DNA of 64,000 nt from Linanthus parryae. Taxonomy: Eukaryota > Streptophyta > Magnoliopsida > Ericales > Polemoniaceae. Made by a program: the position numbers and the translations under genes. The stretch spans positions 55,775,665 to 55,839,664 of the forward strand of contig JALGPY010000010.1 in the NCBI GenBank assembly GCA_023055425.1, given 5' to 3'. This document shows, in pieces, positions 20,087 to 31,830 of the stretch. How positions within the stretch are numbered: position 1 is the stretch's first letter; each line of letters begins with the position of its first letter. Under the pieces are notes generated by a model. It did no database searches, was not told the DNA's origin, and worked only from the letters and a program-made list of their open reading frames with translations.

Positions 20087-20518
20087 TAATAAAATTGTCT
20101 TTTTAATTTTTAACAAGCGTGATGTAATTATTCTTCATTTTATTTTCTTTAATTTTGTTGCTTTATGTTGATCACCTCGGGTGAGTGTGCTCGCACCAAG
20201 ACTGGGAAGATTTCTCTGATTTAATTGAACCTTGAATCACAGCACTCCTAGCTAGTTGCGGAACAATTAAACTCTCAAATGCATACTGTTGTGATTAACT
20301 TTGCCATTTATACTTCGTTTCATGATCACCGAATGTGCTTGAACACAAATTATCAGCAGAGACATCCTCATCCTACAAATCAACATCTTGCGACAACGAC
20401 GACGACAATGGTGGAGTAATCCCCCAGAAGAATCGCCGCCGGTTGAGCCACAAACACATGTGGGGGTTTCCGGAACATAGCCGACTCTTCCAAACTCAAT
20501 AGACAGACTGAAGTGAAA
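20087..20518. other. Gene-free sequence between D and F1
   Basis: No gene is recognisable. This stretch is missing from the second copy of the local duplication near 42195-42211. Confidence 0.5.
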
Positions 20519-21058
20519 TCACAACCCAGCCATTTTGGTGGAGGAGGTAGAGTGTCAAGGAGGCGAGAGGTGGATGTGAAGAAGGGAGCAGAGAGAGGGT
20601 GACAGAGAGACAATAGTTCGATTGATGCCTTAAAGTGTGAAGAAATCACCAAGAGCAACAACAAAGACCAAGCAGAAGCAAGAGGAAGACAAGGAGAAGA
20701 CTACAACACTTCAGGTTTCGAAGTAGGCCGCACGGCCTGTGAATTAGGTCACACTACCTATAGTAGGTCGCACGACCTAATGTATTCGGTCACGTGACCT
20801 TGTTCGGGGCTGGCAAATTCTAAATTGTTTCCTCATTCACTTAGTTCGGTTTTGGGCAATCTTTGCACTATAAAATGACTCTTAGGGTTCCTATAGACAT
20901 ATGAAGACATTGTAATCGGTTCCTCTTGTTAAATAATGTTCCTTCTTCGCTGTGGACGAAGTTAGGATACTTTGTGCTAGCGAACGACGTTAAATCTTAT
21001 GTTCTTGCTTGATTTTGTTTTGGTTCATCGTTCGTGAGGTGTGAGTGCTATAACAAAC
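20519..21058 (+). repeat. F1 LTR portion
   Basis: Collinear with 42211-42755, which ends at a clear copia primer site. In F1 the primer site is eroded to GGGTATCTGATTC at about 21059. The outer LTR boundary is not resolved. It contains an array of four 14-bp palindromes. Confidence 0.6.
20725..20800. repeat. Palindrome array in F1 LTR
   Basis: Four imperfect copies of AGGTCGCACGACCT at 20725, 20746, 20765 and 20787, starting every 19-22 bases. The F2 copy has the same array at 42422-42497. Confidence 0.75.
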
Positions 21059-21077
21059 GGGTATCTGATTCTAGATC

Positions 21078-22643
21078 ATGACTACTCCACAAAGAACAAT
21101 GTCCAGATGTATGTCGATGTTCGGTAGGTTTCCATGAGGGAACAACTTCAGTTTGTGGAAGATCAAGATGTGCGCCTTCTTGAAGTCGCAAGACATCAGG
21201 AGTCCTTTGACCGCGGAAAACGGAGGAATGAATGTTGAATCGAAAGAATATAGGATGATGGATGATAAGAACATTCAAACATCATGTTGTGATTGTCGGA
21301 TGACGTGATCACGGAAGTTGCAGATCAAACAGCGTCAACTGCTCTACGTGACAAGTTGGAGAGTCTCTACATGAAGAAGTCGGTCACCATGAAGTTGATC
21401 CTCAAGCAATGGTTGTTCACTCTACGAATGCTAAAAAGTACGTCTCTCAAAGATCACCTTGATCAATTTAACATGATTCTTCTAGATTAATTAATATTGA
21501 TGAGAAGGTTAATGATGAGGATGTCGCACTCTTTTTGTTGGTATCGTTACCCACATCATACGAGAACTTTGTGTCATCCTTTATTGCCAGTAAGGAAAGT
21601 TTGACTCTAGAAGAGGTGAGATCCGCTCTCCATTCTAGGTAATTTCACCATAAGGGCACATGCAAAGGTACAAAAGATTGTGCTTCTTAATTGATAGCGA
21701 CAGAGGGAAGCAAGAAGGGTAAGATTAAAACGAAAAAGCAGTTTTATGGCTCTAGGATAATACATGATACTTGTGCTTGGTGCAAAGAAAGGGGCGTTGG
21801 AAGATAGATTGCCCGAAATGACGACAACAGGGACAGAACATGTCGGCAACAGTAGACGAGAATATTATTGAGGAAGATAACGTTTTACTAGTTAACGTCG
21901 GAATGCACACATACGACGCACGTGTTCTTAATTCAGGGGATTCCTATCATATTTTCTCTAACAAGGAGCTGTTCTCGACATACAACCAAACAGATGGAGG
22001 GTCTGTCTATATGAAAAACGGAGCTATCTGCAAGGTGACCAAAGCGGCTCGGTTAGATTGAAGACGAATTAAGGGAATCTATACACTTTGGGGGAAGTCA
22101 GGCATATACCACTTTTCAAGAAGAGTCTAAAATCCTTGAGTCTACTTAACAGTAAGGGTTACAATTTGAAAGGTGAAGGTGGAGACCTGCAAGTCTGCAA
22201 GGGTCCGAAGGTGATACTCAAGATGTCAAGAATGAATCTTTGTACATACCACGAGGTTCATGGTCACATGTTCAGTCGGAGTTGTCTCACCCGATATCCA
22301 AGAAGCTGATGAAGCCAAGCTATGGCATATGAGGCTCGGTCATATGAGTGAACATGGAATATAGGAACTTTACATGAAAGTCTATCTCCCTGGGAACACG
22401 CCCAAGATCCTAGGGTTTTGTGAGCACTCTGTGTTCGGGAATATATAACGTAGAAAGTTCCCAAAGGTGGTTCATAGAAAAAAAAGGTACTTCGAATTTT
22501 ATTCATTCATATTGCTGGGGTCCATATCGAGTTGAGGTGATAGGCAGTTATAGGAATTTTCAGAGCATCATCGACGACTACTCAAAGATGACTTGAATAT
22601 TCATGATGAAGCACAAAAGTGAAGCCTTTGGGAAATTCATCTG
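21078..22643 (+). pseudogene. F1 copia gag-protease-preintegrase, truncated
   Basis: In broken frames the order is clear. UBN2-type gag: LRDKLESLYMKKSVTMKLIL near 21339, LKDHLDQFNMIL, a VNDEDVALFLL segment, and LEEVRSALHSR near 21610. Protease region at 21840-22060: LNSGDSYHIFSNKELF, where the usual LDSGAS reads LNSGDS. A GEVRHIPLFKKSL segment at 22088, and KLWHMRLGHMSEHG near 22315, the pre-integrase zinc region. Similarity to F2 stops near 22643, inside the start of the integrase. At least five stops or shifts are seen. Dead fragment. Confidence 0.85.
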
Positions 22644-23545
22644 AAATTAATCGATCTGAGCCTCTAGGAATAACAGGATATACAAATTTGCGTCACGGCT
22701 TAGCCACTGCATATACTTACATGACATTGTATGTCACTGCCACCGTTTTTGTATTTATCACAAATAGATAGAGCCAAAATGATCTCTTTACTTATAGTTG
22801 ATATTCTAAGTCTAACTATTCCATTTGCAGTTTATATCCTGGCAGATTCAATTTAGCAGAATTGTGAAATGTTGATAGCTCTAGTTCCATGTTTTATGTA
22901 GGCCACTAAGGCTGGAATTATCATCTGAAGAAGAAACATTTTATTCCATGAATATGGATGCCATCACATATAAATTTCTTTTGAGCGATCTGTTTCCCCT
23001 TCTACTTACTTATCCTTTCTCTGAAACAATAAAATTTCTGCTTGCAAATGTATAGTTACATATGTTTTGAGCTGTTTTTTCTCTGTGGTACCTGTACATA
23101 CTCATTTGTGATCCTGATTTTACTAGAGAAACTCGGAAAAAAGAGGATATGCCCAAAATTTATCTTGATCTGAATTAGTAACATACTACTGTGCCTTTTT
23201 TTTGAACATACCACTGTGTTGTAACTACAGGTTATGGTACAGATAGACAAAAGTGTACCTTAATACAAGAAATTTTTGTTTGATTTTTTTATTAACATAT
23301 TTAATTTTTTAATACTTGTTTCTGTTTCCCCACACAAATTCAGGTTTTCCATACACTAATGATCTTAGTAAGAAAACTGAAAAGGCTCAGAGAATTTGAA
23401 ATTTATATGGTTCTTTTTTCGGAGCCCTTTTTATTATTTCGGTCATATTTCCCTATCCAGTATTTTTTAGATATATAGCATCCTCTTGAAGAATTGATCT
23501 AGTTCAGAGTTTGCTGGATGGACTGAATTGCAAATCTTGCCAAAG
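22644..23545. other. Gene-free AT-rich sequence
   Basis: About 900 bases with no recognised domain or repeat. It might be host intergenic DNA that F1's truncated end meets. Confidence 0.5.
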
Positions 23546-23960
23546 TGTTGACATGAAACTTCTTACAACAGTAGCCGTTGATTTGCAGCAACAGTCTTTT
23601 CTCAACCGTTGGATTGATTTTTCCGTTAGCTTTCAAATATTAGTGGAACGATGACGTTGATCCATAGCTCTCAATGATTAGACGTTAAGATGTTCTTTAT
23701 TAGCTAATTCAGGGTATTAGCAAGACGATGTCATTTTGGTTCTGACTCAGCAAGTCTATGACTTGATTAGTCCCTTCGTCATGGGTCTTTTTTTCAAGCA
23801 AGCTGCGTTAGTTATATTCGTTTTTCTCTTTCATTTAGAACATGTAATTCTGGGGTATTAACCCTAGTCTTCATTTCCTTCTCTGTAATCAATTTTCCAA
23901 TCACTTTCATGGAATTGATTCATTTCACTTTCATCTTTTGCTTCGATTTCCATTTTCTCA
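23546..23960 (+). repeat. Element A 5' LTR
   Basis: The right edge (CATTTTCTCA) is set by the primer site TGGTATCAGAGCC at 23964-23976. The left edge is a guess at TGTTGACATG. No second LTR of A is in the window. Confidence 0.5.
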
Positions 23961-23963
23961 ATA

Positions 23964-23976
23964 TGGTATCAGAGCC
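23964..23976 (+). other. Element A primer-binding site
   Basis: Exact TGGTATCAGAGCC, four bases after the LTR end. Confidence 0.9.
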
Positions 23977-24065
23977 TCATGCTCGATTTCTTCCTCGGTG
24001 TTTAGAATGTGATGGGGTTGTTTTCTTCAAACACCGATCTAGCGTTTTCTGTTCTCTAGATACTC

Positions 24066-25027
24066 ATGGCGTTTTCGGTTGATCCCATCGTTTCTCCGTC
24101 TCTGAAGTCCAGCGGTTCTGGTTCTAGATTTCCACTAGATGGATCTTCGCCGTTTTTCCTTCATAACTAAGATTCGCCTGGTATGGTTCTAGTTTCTCAA
24201 GTTCTTAATGGTGATAATTTCAACATCTGGTATAGGAAAATGGTTGTTGCTCTTGAGGCTAAGAATAAGATAGAATTTTTTACTGGTGTTATCACTGAAC
24301 CTGAGCGTAATTCTGGGATTTATTATTTGTGGAAGAGATGTGACAGAATGGTCCTCTCTTGGTTGCTGAATTCTGTCAGTAAAGAAATTGGATCTAGTGA
24401 GGTTTACTACACCGCTTCCAAGGATATTTGGTTTGATCTGATAGAGAGGTTTTCTCAGAAAAATTTATCTAAGGTGTTTCAGTTAACTAGTGCTATTGTC
24501 ACTTTGAAACAAGGTAATATGCATGTCACTACCTACTTCAATAAATTGAATTCCTTATGGAATGAATTGGATAACTACACTGTCAAACCTAATTGTGTTT
24601 GTGGTGTTTTGCACAATTTCTCTTGTAACATTTTGGGGTTTCTTTATAGCAAACTGCAACAAGAGCATATTATGCAGTTTTTGATGGATTTGAATCCCCA
24701 ATTATCTTCAGCAAGAGATCAAGTGTTGTTGTTGGATCAACTTTCCCCTCTTAATAAGGTGTTTGCTAAAGTTGTGTAGCAAGAAATGCAAATCTCTATT
24801 AGTGTTCTAGTTCATACTATGTGCCTACAATGGATATGAACTCTCTTACACCATCTACAGTCATTTACTCTTCTTATGGGGTAAATCAGTTTCGGGGACC
24901 TCCTTCTCAAGACATCAGTGGCATTGCATATTTTGGTTCAGCTCAACCTAAAGTCACTTGTCATCCTTGTGGATGTACAGGACAAATTAAGGCTAAATGT
25001 TGGAAGCTACATGGCTATCCACCAAAC
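24066..25027 (+). pseudogene. Element A copia gag, 5' part
   Basis: The ATG at 24066 is followed in frame by a TAA at 24168-24170. The same frame reopens with SPGMVLVSQVLNGDNFNIW at 24171 and runs to a stop at 24777. The core has WLLNSVSKEIGSS, the KDIWFDLIERFSQKN segment, a long helical stretch, and FLMDLNPQLSSARDQVLLL and LNKVFAKVV at the end. In a shifted frame near 24960-25025 the knuckle region reads CHPCGCTGQIKAKCWKLHGYPP, with one Cys spacing altered. Element B inserted immediately after this and split the gene. The rest is at 40051. Confidence 0.9.
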
Positions 25028-26465
25028 TGTTGGAATTGTGCCCTAGAGGCAATCAATTAATTGTGACAAATATATGGATTTACGATTCATTATGTTATCG
25101 ATATGGAGATATGCTAACATGAATGAAGTCCTTAGAATATAAGGTGTTATATTCTTAAATATCCCTGGTCAATTATAATGATTAATGGGACAATCATCTA
25201 TAGACTAGTATGGGGTTGGATTGATATGGAGATATCACGATCCAACACATGGGTATGCATTAGGAGTAATGGCATACTGGATTGACCCACCACGAAAAGG
25301 ATACATTAGATTATGTGAAGTCACAATCGCTTTTCGTAGTGCTAATATTATTGCAATCCTTGGACTTGAAGTCACTAGATACTCTAGTTGTGAAATATTG
25401 CGCTTTGATGTTATCAAACGTTACACCGTAACTGGGTAATCATAAAGGTGGCTATCGGGCGTGATAGGAAGCAAGCTTAGAGATCGTAGTGATGTAGATA
25501 GGATTTGTCCCTCCCACATAATGGGGGTAAATATCCACGGCCACTCGAGGGATGAGGCTTATTGAATGTCTGGCCAGACTCAGATAAATTAATATAGAGA
25601 TATTAATGTTATCTGCAAGTATAAGCATATTCCCAGGATCGAGGAACTATGGATTGGATATACGAGTGTGACTATTTATGTCTCGTGTCCAATCCGGATA
25701 TGGAGACAAAGGGATAATGCAATATGACATATTGGGCACAAAGGTTTGTCGGGATCACTGACTATTTCTATTGGTTGGGTGGCATGGATGTGTTGCTAGA
25801 CACCGCTCCATGTTAGTAATAGTTACTACCAACTATATAGAAACCTATGGGGTCACACGTCAAATAGAGTAGAGCTAGATTTGGGATTAATTAATATGGA
25901 TTAATTAATAGAAGGATCATTGTGCAACACCTTGCAAACTTAGTAGGACTAATTTGCAAGGAAGGGAATAGTTCTAGTCCTACTAGAACAAGAAAACTCT
26001 TTTATGGAAACAACAAGGAGTTGTTGGAGTATATAAAGGAGGCTCTAGCTTCCTTCCCAAAACAGGAGTTATTAGTCATAACACATAAAGAGTGGGAGAG
26101 AGCAAAAGAGAGAGCAAGACAAGGTGCTAGGGCCGAAACCCTAGCCACCCGTCCGCCCCCTACCCGACGGCAAAGAGAGGCCGCCCCTCTCTTGTGCCTT
26201 TGGTGATTTGTTGCTTTGATCTTCATCCCTCTTCCTCCAAGGTTCAAGCTAGCACTTGATTGAAGGAAGAATCTAGATCTCACCTCTAGACGTGGATCAA
26301 CCGTAGAGACGAGGACATCATTCTTCGTGTGATCTCACAAATCAAAAGGTACACATCTTCTATGTCCTTGATCATGTTATGATGTCTCTTCCTGTGATCC
26401 TTGGTGGGCTTTGAGTAGGATTAATTTTTGTTATTCCGCTGCGTTACCTACGTCAAAACCCAACA
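25028..26465 (+). repeat. Element B LTR 1
   Basis: 1438 bp, starting TGTTGGAATTGTGCCC and ending AAAACCCAACA. A TATA box (TATATAAA) lies at 26030-26037. At two positions (25247 and near 26065) LTR 1 differs from both other LTRs. Confidence 0.95.
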
Positions 26466-26466
26466 G

Positions 26467-26479
26467 TGGTATCAGAGCC
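26467..26479 (+). other. Element B primer-binding site, unit 1
   Basis: Exact TGGTATCAGAGCC one base after LTR 1. The same site follows LTR 2 at 33249-33261. Confidence 0.9.
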
Positions 26480-27852
26480 ACAGGTCGTAGAGCATAACAT
26501 GATATTATGTGTTTACGATTTCAGTTCATACACCGTATTATTGTTTATTACGCGAAAACTGAAAAATTGGCATAGTAGATGCAATATTGAATTTGATTCA
26601 ATCAAACAAGACCCAATTTAACATTGGATGTTAGAATTGGTGAGTTTAATCACATAGGATGTGAATAATTGGGTTCTTGAAAAATTAGGGTTCATGGGCA
26701 CATGCTTGGAAAAGGGGTTTTCCAAGTATGGAATTAATTAAACTTGGGCAACAAGGAATAAGTTGTTTTGGAAACAACTAAACTTGGGAAACAAGTAAGA
26801 AGTTGTTTATGGAAACAACTAAACTTGGGAACCAAGGAAAGAATTATTTTGGAAACAATACCATAAGGGTGTTTTGGAAACAACCCAACAAGGAAGGAAT
26901 TGTTTATGGAAACAATTCCATATATTGTTTTTGGAAATAATTCCATGAATTGTTTATGGAAACAATTCCATGAGGAGGTGTGGCCCATGTAGGGACCGCC
27001 CCTCTCTCTCCTTGCCGCCCAAGTAACACACGGCACAAGAGGGGCCGGCACACCCTAGCACACGGCCTAGCCGTGTGGGCTAGGGGCCGGCCGGCCCGGG
27101 CCTAGTGTGGCGGTTCCTTGGTTGATTTCGGCCATTCTTTGGTAAATCCTTTGGACCGTTGTGAAACCCTAGTTACCCAATTTCATTAAAATTAAACAAG
27201 CGCGTTAAAAATTGGTTTTAACTGTATTATGTGCTTTATTGCATGGTGGATGGATATGGCCTAGGATTGTGGATGTTTATTGTTTTGTGGTTTGGTTTAC
27301 GGCCTGCGAGCTGATCAAATTAATGTAATAATTAATTAAGTTTTACGGCCTGCGAGTCGTTCTTTTTCTCCTCGACATGTGAGGCTTTTATTATTTATTT
27401 ATTCTAGATGTTAGGCTAGAATTAGAAATATTTAGATGATAGCCAAGAACATGGAGAAGAAGACCGGAGAACCAAAGGAGCCAAAAGACATCCCTAGGCG
27501 CGCAGCTATGGTGGAGCACATGGAGATGAGCTTGTCACTTTAGGGCATATAGATATTATCATTGGCTTGGTAATATCTTAGTCTAGGGGCCATATCCATG
27601 CCACGCTATTTTCTTTTGTGGATGTTTATTATTTATGTCTTGTTATTTATTTTGTGTGTATGGCGATACTAGCAAAACGTTAACAAGATAATAATAAACA
27701 AGGTTGGTCTTTTATTGTGGATGGCCCAATCCAAATAAGTAGACCATGTTGATAAGATCAACCAAACAACTTAAAAGAAATCCCTCAATTAAATATTGCG
27801 TTTTGCCTTCTCTTGCCAAAACACCCTTCATGATCATGGCCTATTAAAATTC

Positions 27853-28900
27853 GGGCTTGCCAAAGCAAGGCGATTTTAATTTTCATGATGTGTCGCGGAC
27901 GACGCAAGCTAGTAATGCGTGTATGTTGAAAGCAAGAGGTTGGACGCAACTAGGCAAGAGTCAATTGGATTGATGAGCTTAGAGGCATGACAATTAGGTG
28001 TTATCTAATTGGATAAAGAATAAAATGAATTTATTCACCTAATTGGACCAAGAGTTGCATGGGATGCAATTGGAATGGTTCCTACCTAATAACCAATTCT
28101 TGGGTGACTTGCCAAAGCAAGCTCAAGAAGAAGTGAAAAGGGATCTTGGACCCACTAGAAAATAAAATATTTTCCGCATTAATGGTGAGGGCTATTAATC
28201 CGAGAAAAATAGTGGGAGCTATATTTAATAATTTAAATCCTTGTTGAATATAGTTATACGTCACAATGCTTTGCATAATCCTATAAGTGTTGAATACCCA
28301 TCGCATTAAACAAACAAACGCGACTTTATGTCCATGAGATGGACAAGATGTCTGGAATCTATTTTCTAGATTGGTATAAAATCGAGAATTGTTCTCAAGT
28401 TAAGGAAATATGTTGTACATTGTAGAGCATATATTTCTCTTCCCACCAACTACCAAAAGCACTAAAGCCTTATGGAAGGAACATCAAAGAATGGTTCTTT
28501 GGAAGTAACTTGTCTCATGTCAAGCTCCCATGGACTCAGAGCTTTGGAAGCAAGATGAGAAATATGGAGGCATGTGATATGATCATACGAGCTTGTCATG
28601 AAAGGCTTGAGGTGTTGCTCCACTATGAAATCTCTTGCTTAGCACTCGTCATGGTCAAGATGGAATAAGTTCGGGTTTGCCAAAGCAAAGCGACTTAGTT
28701 CATCGAGATATGACGCGACGACACAAGTCAGTAATGTGTGGCTGCTGAAGCAAGAGGTGAAGCGCAAACTAAACTAACTCAATATGATTGAAAGCTTAGA
28801 TATTGGGAGTTATCTATAAGATATATAAAGAATATATAGTTATTCTCCCAAGTGGACCAAGAATTGCATTGGATGCAATTACAGTTTTGTTTTAAAGTTG
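27853..28900 (+). repeat. Duplicated leader segment in element B
   Basis: A segment at about 27853-28080 (from GCTTGCCAAAGCAAGGCGA to the GTTGCATGGGATGCAATTGG word) is repeated in diverged form at about 28672-28890. A single copy exists, inverted, in element C at about 59900-60150, upstream of its gag. In B the second copy replaces the place where gag would start. Unit 2 carries the same arrangement 6782 bases further on. Confidence 0.65.
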
Positions 28901-31830
28901 ATTTACTCAATATGATTGAAAAATCACTAAACAAAACACTCATAATGGGCATGGGCAAAAACTGTTAATAGTTAACGGCATGGGTAAGGGCAAATGGTTT
29001 GCGCCGAACCCATGAGTATAAAGCAAGCCTGTTGCTAAAACCAAGTTGCCTCGAAGTCCCATAGGTGGTGTAGTGGAAGAGAGACTGCCCAAAGTACATG
29101 GAAGTAAATAATAAAGGAATTATGAATTCCGACTTGGGTATTTTATTATAAAAATCCAATGTGTCTATGTCATCATCAAGAGTATATGATACTAGATGAG
29201 GATCTCACATTTATAGAAATGTGTAGGATCTCAAGAGACGAAGACAATTGGATAAGGAAGAAATAATCCTACACGTGGGGCTATGAAGCAAAGGGTTGCT
29301 GAAAAGTCGTAGGGAATTATTTCTACCTTTCAGAAATTGTTCATGAATTAGACAAAAGGGATAATGTCCCTGCTATGAGTAGGACCATTATCATAGTTTC
29401 TTGTTTGGACAAGAAAGCTCCTTATCATAATAAAAGGACAAATGTTGTTCTATTTATTATGGTATGCATTATTGTAATGCAATTTTGTCTAAGTGGATTC
29501 TATATCCATGATCATGATAATTTCATCTATAACATTAATACCTAGAGGTTTGCATATAATGATATGAACTTCACTTATCTTTAGCATTATCGTTTAGGCC
29601 CATAAATAAGAGATACATATCTAGAACTCCATTAGGATGGATTTCTGGGACTCATTTGATTATTTAATCATATGAGACATGTAAGACTTATTAGGCAAAT
29701 ATATGATCTTTTGGGAATCATACATATTGATGTATGAAGGCCGCTAAGCACAAATACTAAAGATGGTTTTAGTACTTCATCATATTTACTGATAGGATCA
29801 GAGAAATATGAATTTGTGTATCTTATGAAGAAACAAATCAGAATCCTTTGAATTGTTCAAAGTATTCAGGAATGAAGTAGAGAACCAACTTGGCAAAAGT
29901 ATTTAGACTCTACGATTGGATCATAGAAGAAAATACTTGAGCCAAGGGTTTGACAAGAATCTATGGGAATATTGGATATGATCCAAAACTCGCTCCACCT
30001 AGCACGCCACATGGGTTTTGGCGTGTCTAAAAGGAGAGTTCGAACCTTGTAGGACACGGTTCGGACCATGATGAGTCAAACAGAACTTCCAATTTACTTT
30101 TAGGGGCTATGTTCTAATTACAGCAAATTTCGCCCTTAACCTTATTCCATCAAAAACGGATTATGAAAAACACCATATGAGATATGGACTAGGAAGTGTC
30201 CTAGTATGTCATTCATAAATATTTGGGGTTATGATGTTTATGTAAAAGAGTTTACAAATAAACTTGGACCCAAGTCGGATAAATGTTTTGTGGGATATCC
30301 TGAAAAGGATATTATTTCTACAACCTAATCGAGAACAAACTGTTTGTTTCTCGAACCACAGTGTTTCTAGGAAGAGATTGTCTCTAAAAGAAACAGTGGG
30401 AGGACTGTAGAACTTGAAGGAGTTCAAGAACCACAACAGAACATTGATCCGTTTGATGGAACATGAGCAGGATCACAAGGTGTTGTGGAGCAACCTACTC
30501 AGATAACACAAGAACCTCGTAGGACAGGTAGGATATGTCAAGGGACAAGAGAAATAAGGATTTCTCATAACCCGTGATATATTGCTCATCGAGATGAGCC
30601 TACAACCTATGAGAAGGCCACGTGTGGGCCATACTCTCAGAAATGGCTAGGAGCCATAGTATACGATATGGAATCCATGTATACCAACAAAGTATGGACT
30701 TTGGTGGAACCACCTGAATGGGTAGGACCCATAGGGTGCAAGTAGGTTATGAGGAAACCAACATGGATGGTAATATGATTACTTTTAAGGGACAACTGGT
30801 TTGAAAGGGTTTCATGAGAATTCATAGTATAGACTATGACGAAATCTTACCCCAATTGTGATGCTTAAATCCATTCGCATCCTGCTTGTAGCAATCTGTT
30901 TATAGATTGAATCAAGCTTCTAGGAGTTGGACTCTTCAAATTAATGATGCAATCAAAGGAGTTTGGTTCCATCAAAATTGAAGATGATACTTGTGTTTAC
31001 AAGAAGGTTAGTGGGAGCATAGTTAAATTTCTGGTCTTGTATGTAGAGACATACTAATCATTGGGAACAATGTCTCTACTCTGCAATCTGTTAAAGATTG
31101 GCTAGAGAAATTGATTTCCAATAATTGACTTAGGCGAGACAATCTATAAAATCTATGGAGATAGATTAAGTATTTGATCAGCCTGAGTCATGGTACATAT
31201 ATTGACGAGGAGTTGAAATGGTTCAACATGTAGGAATATGGATTCTTACCCATGTCACATGGAATTAGTCTTTGGAAGACTAATTGTCTTACCAATTAGA
31301 TTGGGAATGGACCGTATGAATTAGATTCACGAGATACGCCATGAGATGTACTAGGCCAGACGTGTCATAAAGCATGACACAAAGATACCAATCAAATCCA
31401 AGTGAGGTGTCACTTGATAATTTTCAAGATTATCCTTAAGTACTTGAGAAGGAATAAAGGATAAACTCTTGATTAATGGAGGATAGGAGAAGTTTACTGT
31501 AAGGGGTTACAGTGATGAGAATTTCCATCTGACAAAGAAGATTTCAGATTATAGTCGAGTTTTATGTTTTATGCTAGAGGGAGTGACTGTGAGCTGGAAA
31601 GGTTCCAGGCAAGATTCAGTCACTGATTCTAACATAGAGGACTGAGTAAATTAATGCATAAGATGTTTTTATTCAGAATATTCAATCTCGATCAAATTGT
31701 TGATGGAGGAGATGTGAATATTTGCAAGGTGCCAGCATATGTCTCGCCCCTACGCAGTGTAAGCGTGGAGGACCGCGCTAGAACAATAGGCATATGATGC
31801 AGGAGATTGACTCTAGTGCAAGTGGGAGAC

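Larger units (their letters stand above)
26466..31830 (+). pseudogene. Element B internal domain, unit 1
   Basis: The leader has GGAAACAA-rich repeats (26740-26970), a pair of ACGGCCTGCGAG motifs at 27299 and 27345, and two diverged copies of a 230-bp segment. No gag is recognisable. Pol survives only as traces in shifting frames: integrase (a stretch matching ESFEKFK...EVENQLGK near 29850-29910; the integrase C-terminal part near 30060-30110), the region between integrase and RT (NKLFVSRTTVFL-like, near 30340), RT (MESMYTNKVWTLVEPP-like, near 30670-30720), and RNase H (near 31330-31640). Stops are frequent throughout. The polypurine tract AAGTGGGAGAC lies at 31820-31830. Confidence 0.85.

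Noticed and set aside
20380..20664. 94-codon minus-strand frame resembling a signal peptide
   Set aside because: Leu/Val run comes from a GAC/CAA-rich stretch. The related stretch near 42200 does not keep the protein.
25221..25439. 72-residue frame repeated at 32024 and 38806, with a mirror frame on the other strand
   Set aside because: It lies inside the three B LTRs. Its conservation is that of the LTR, and no known domain is present.
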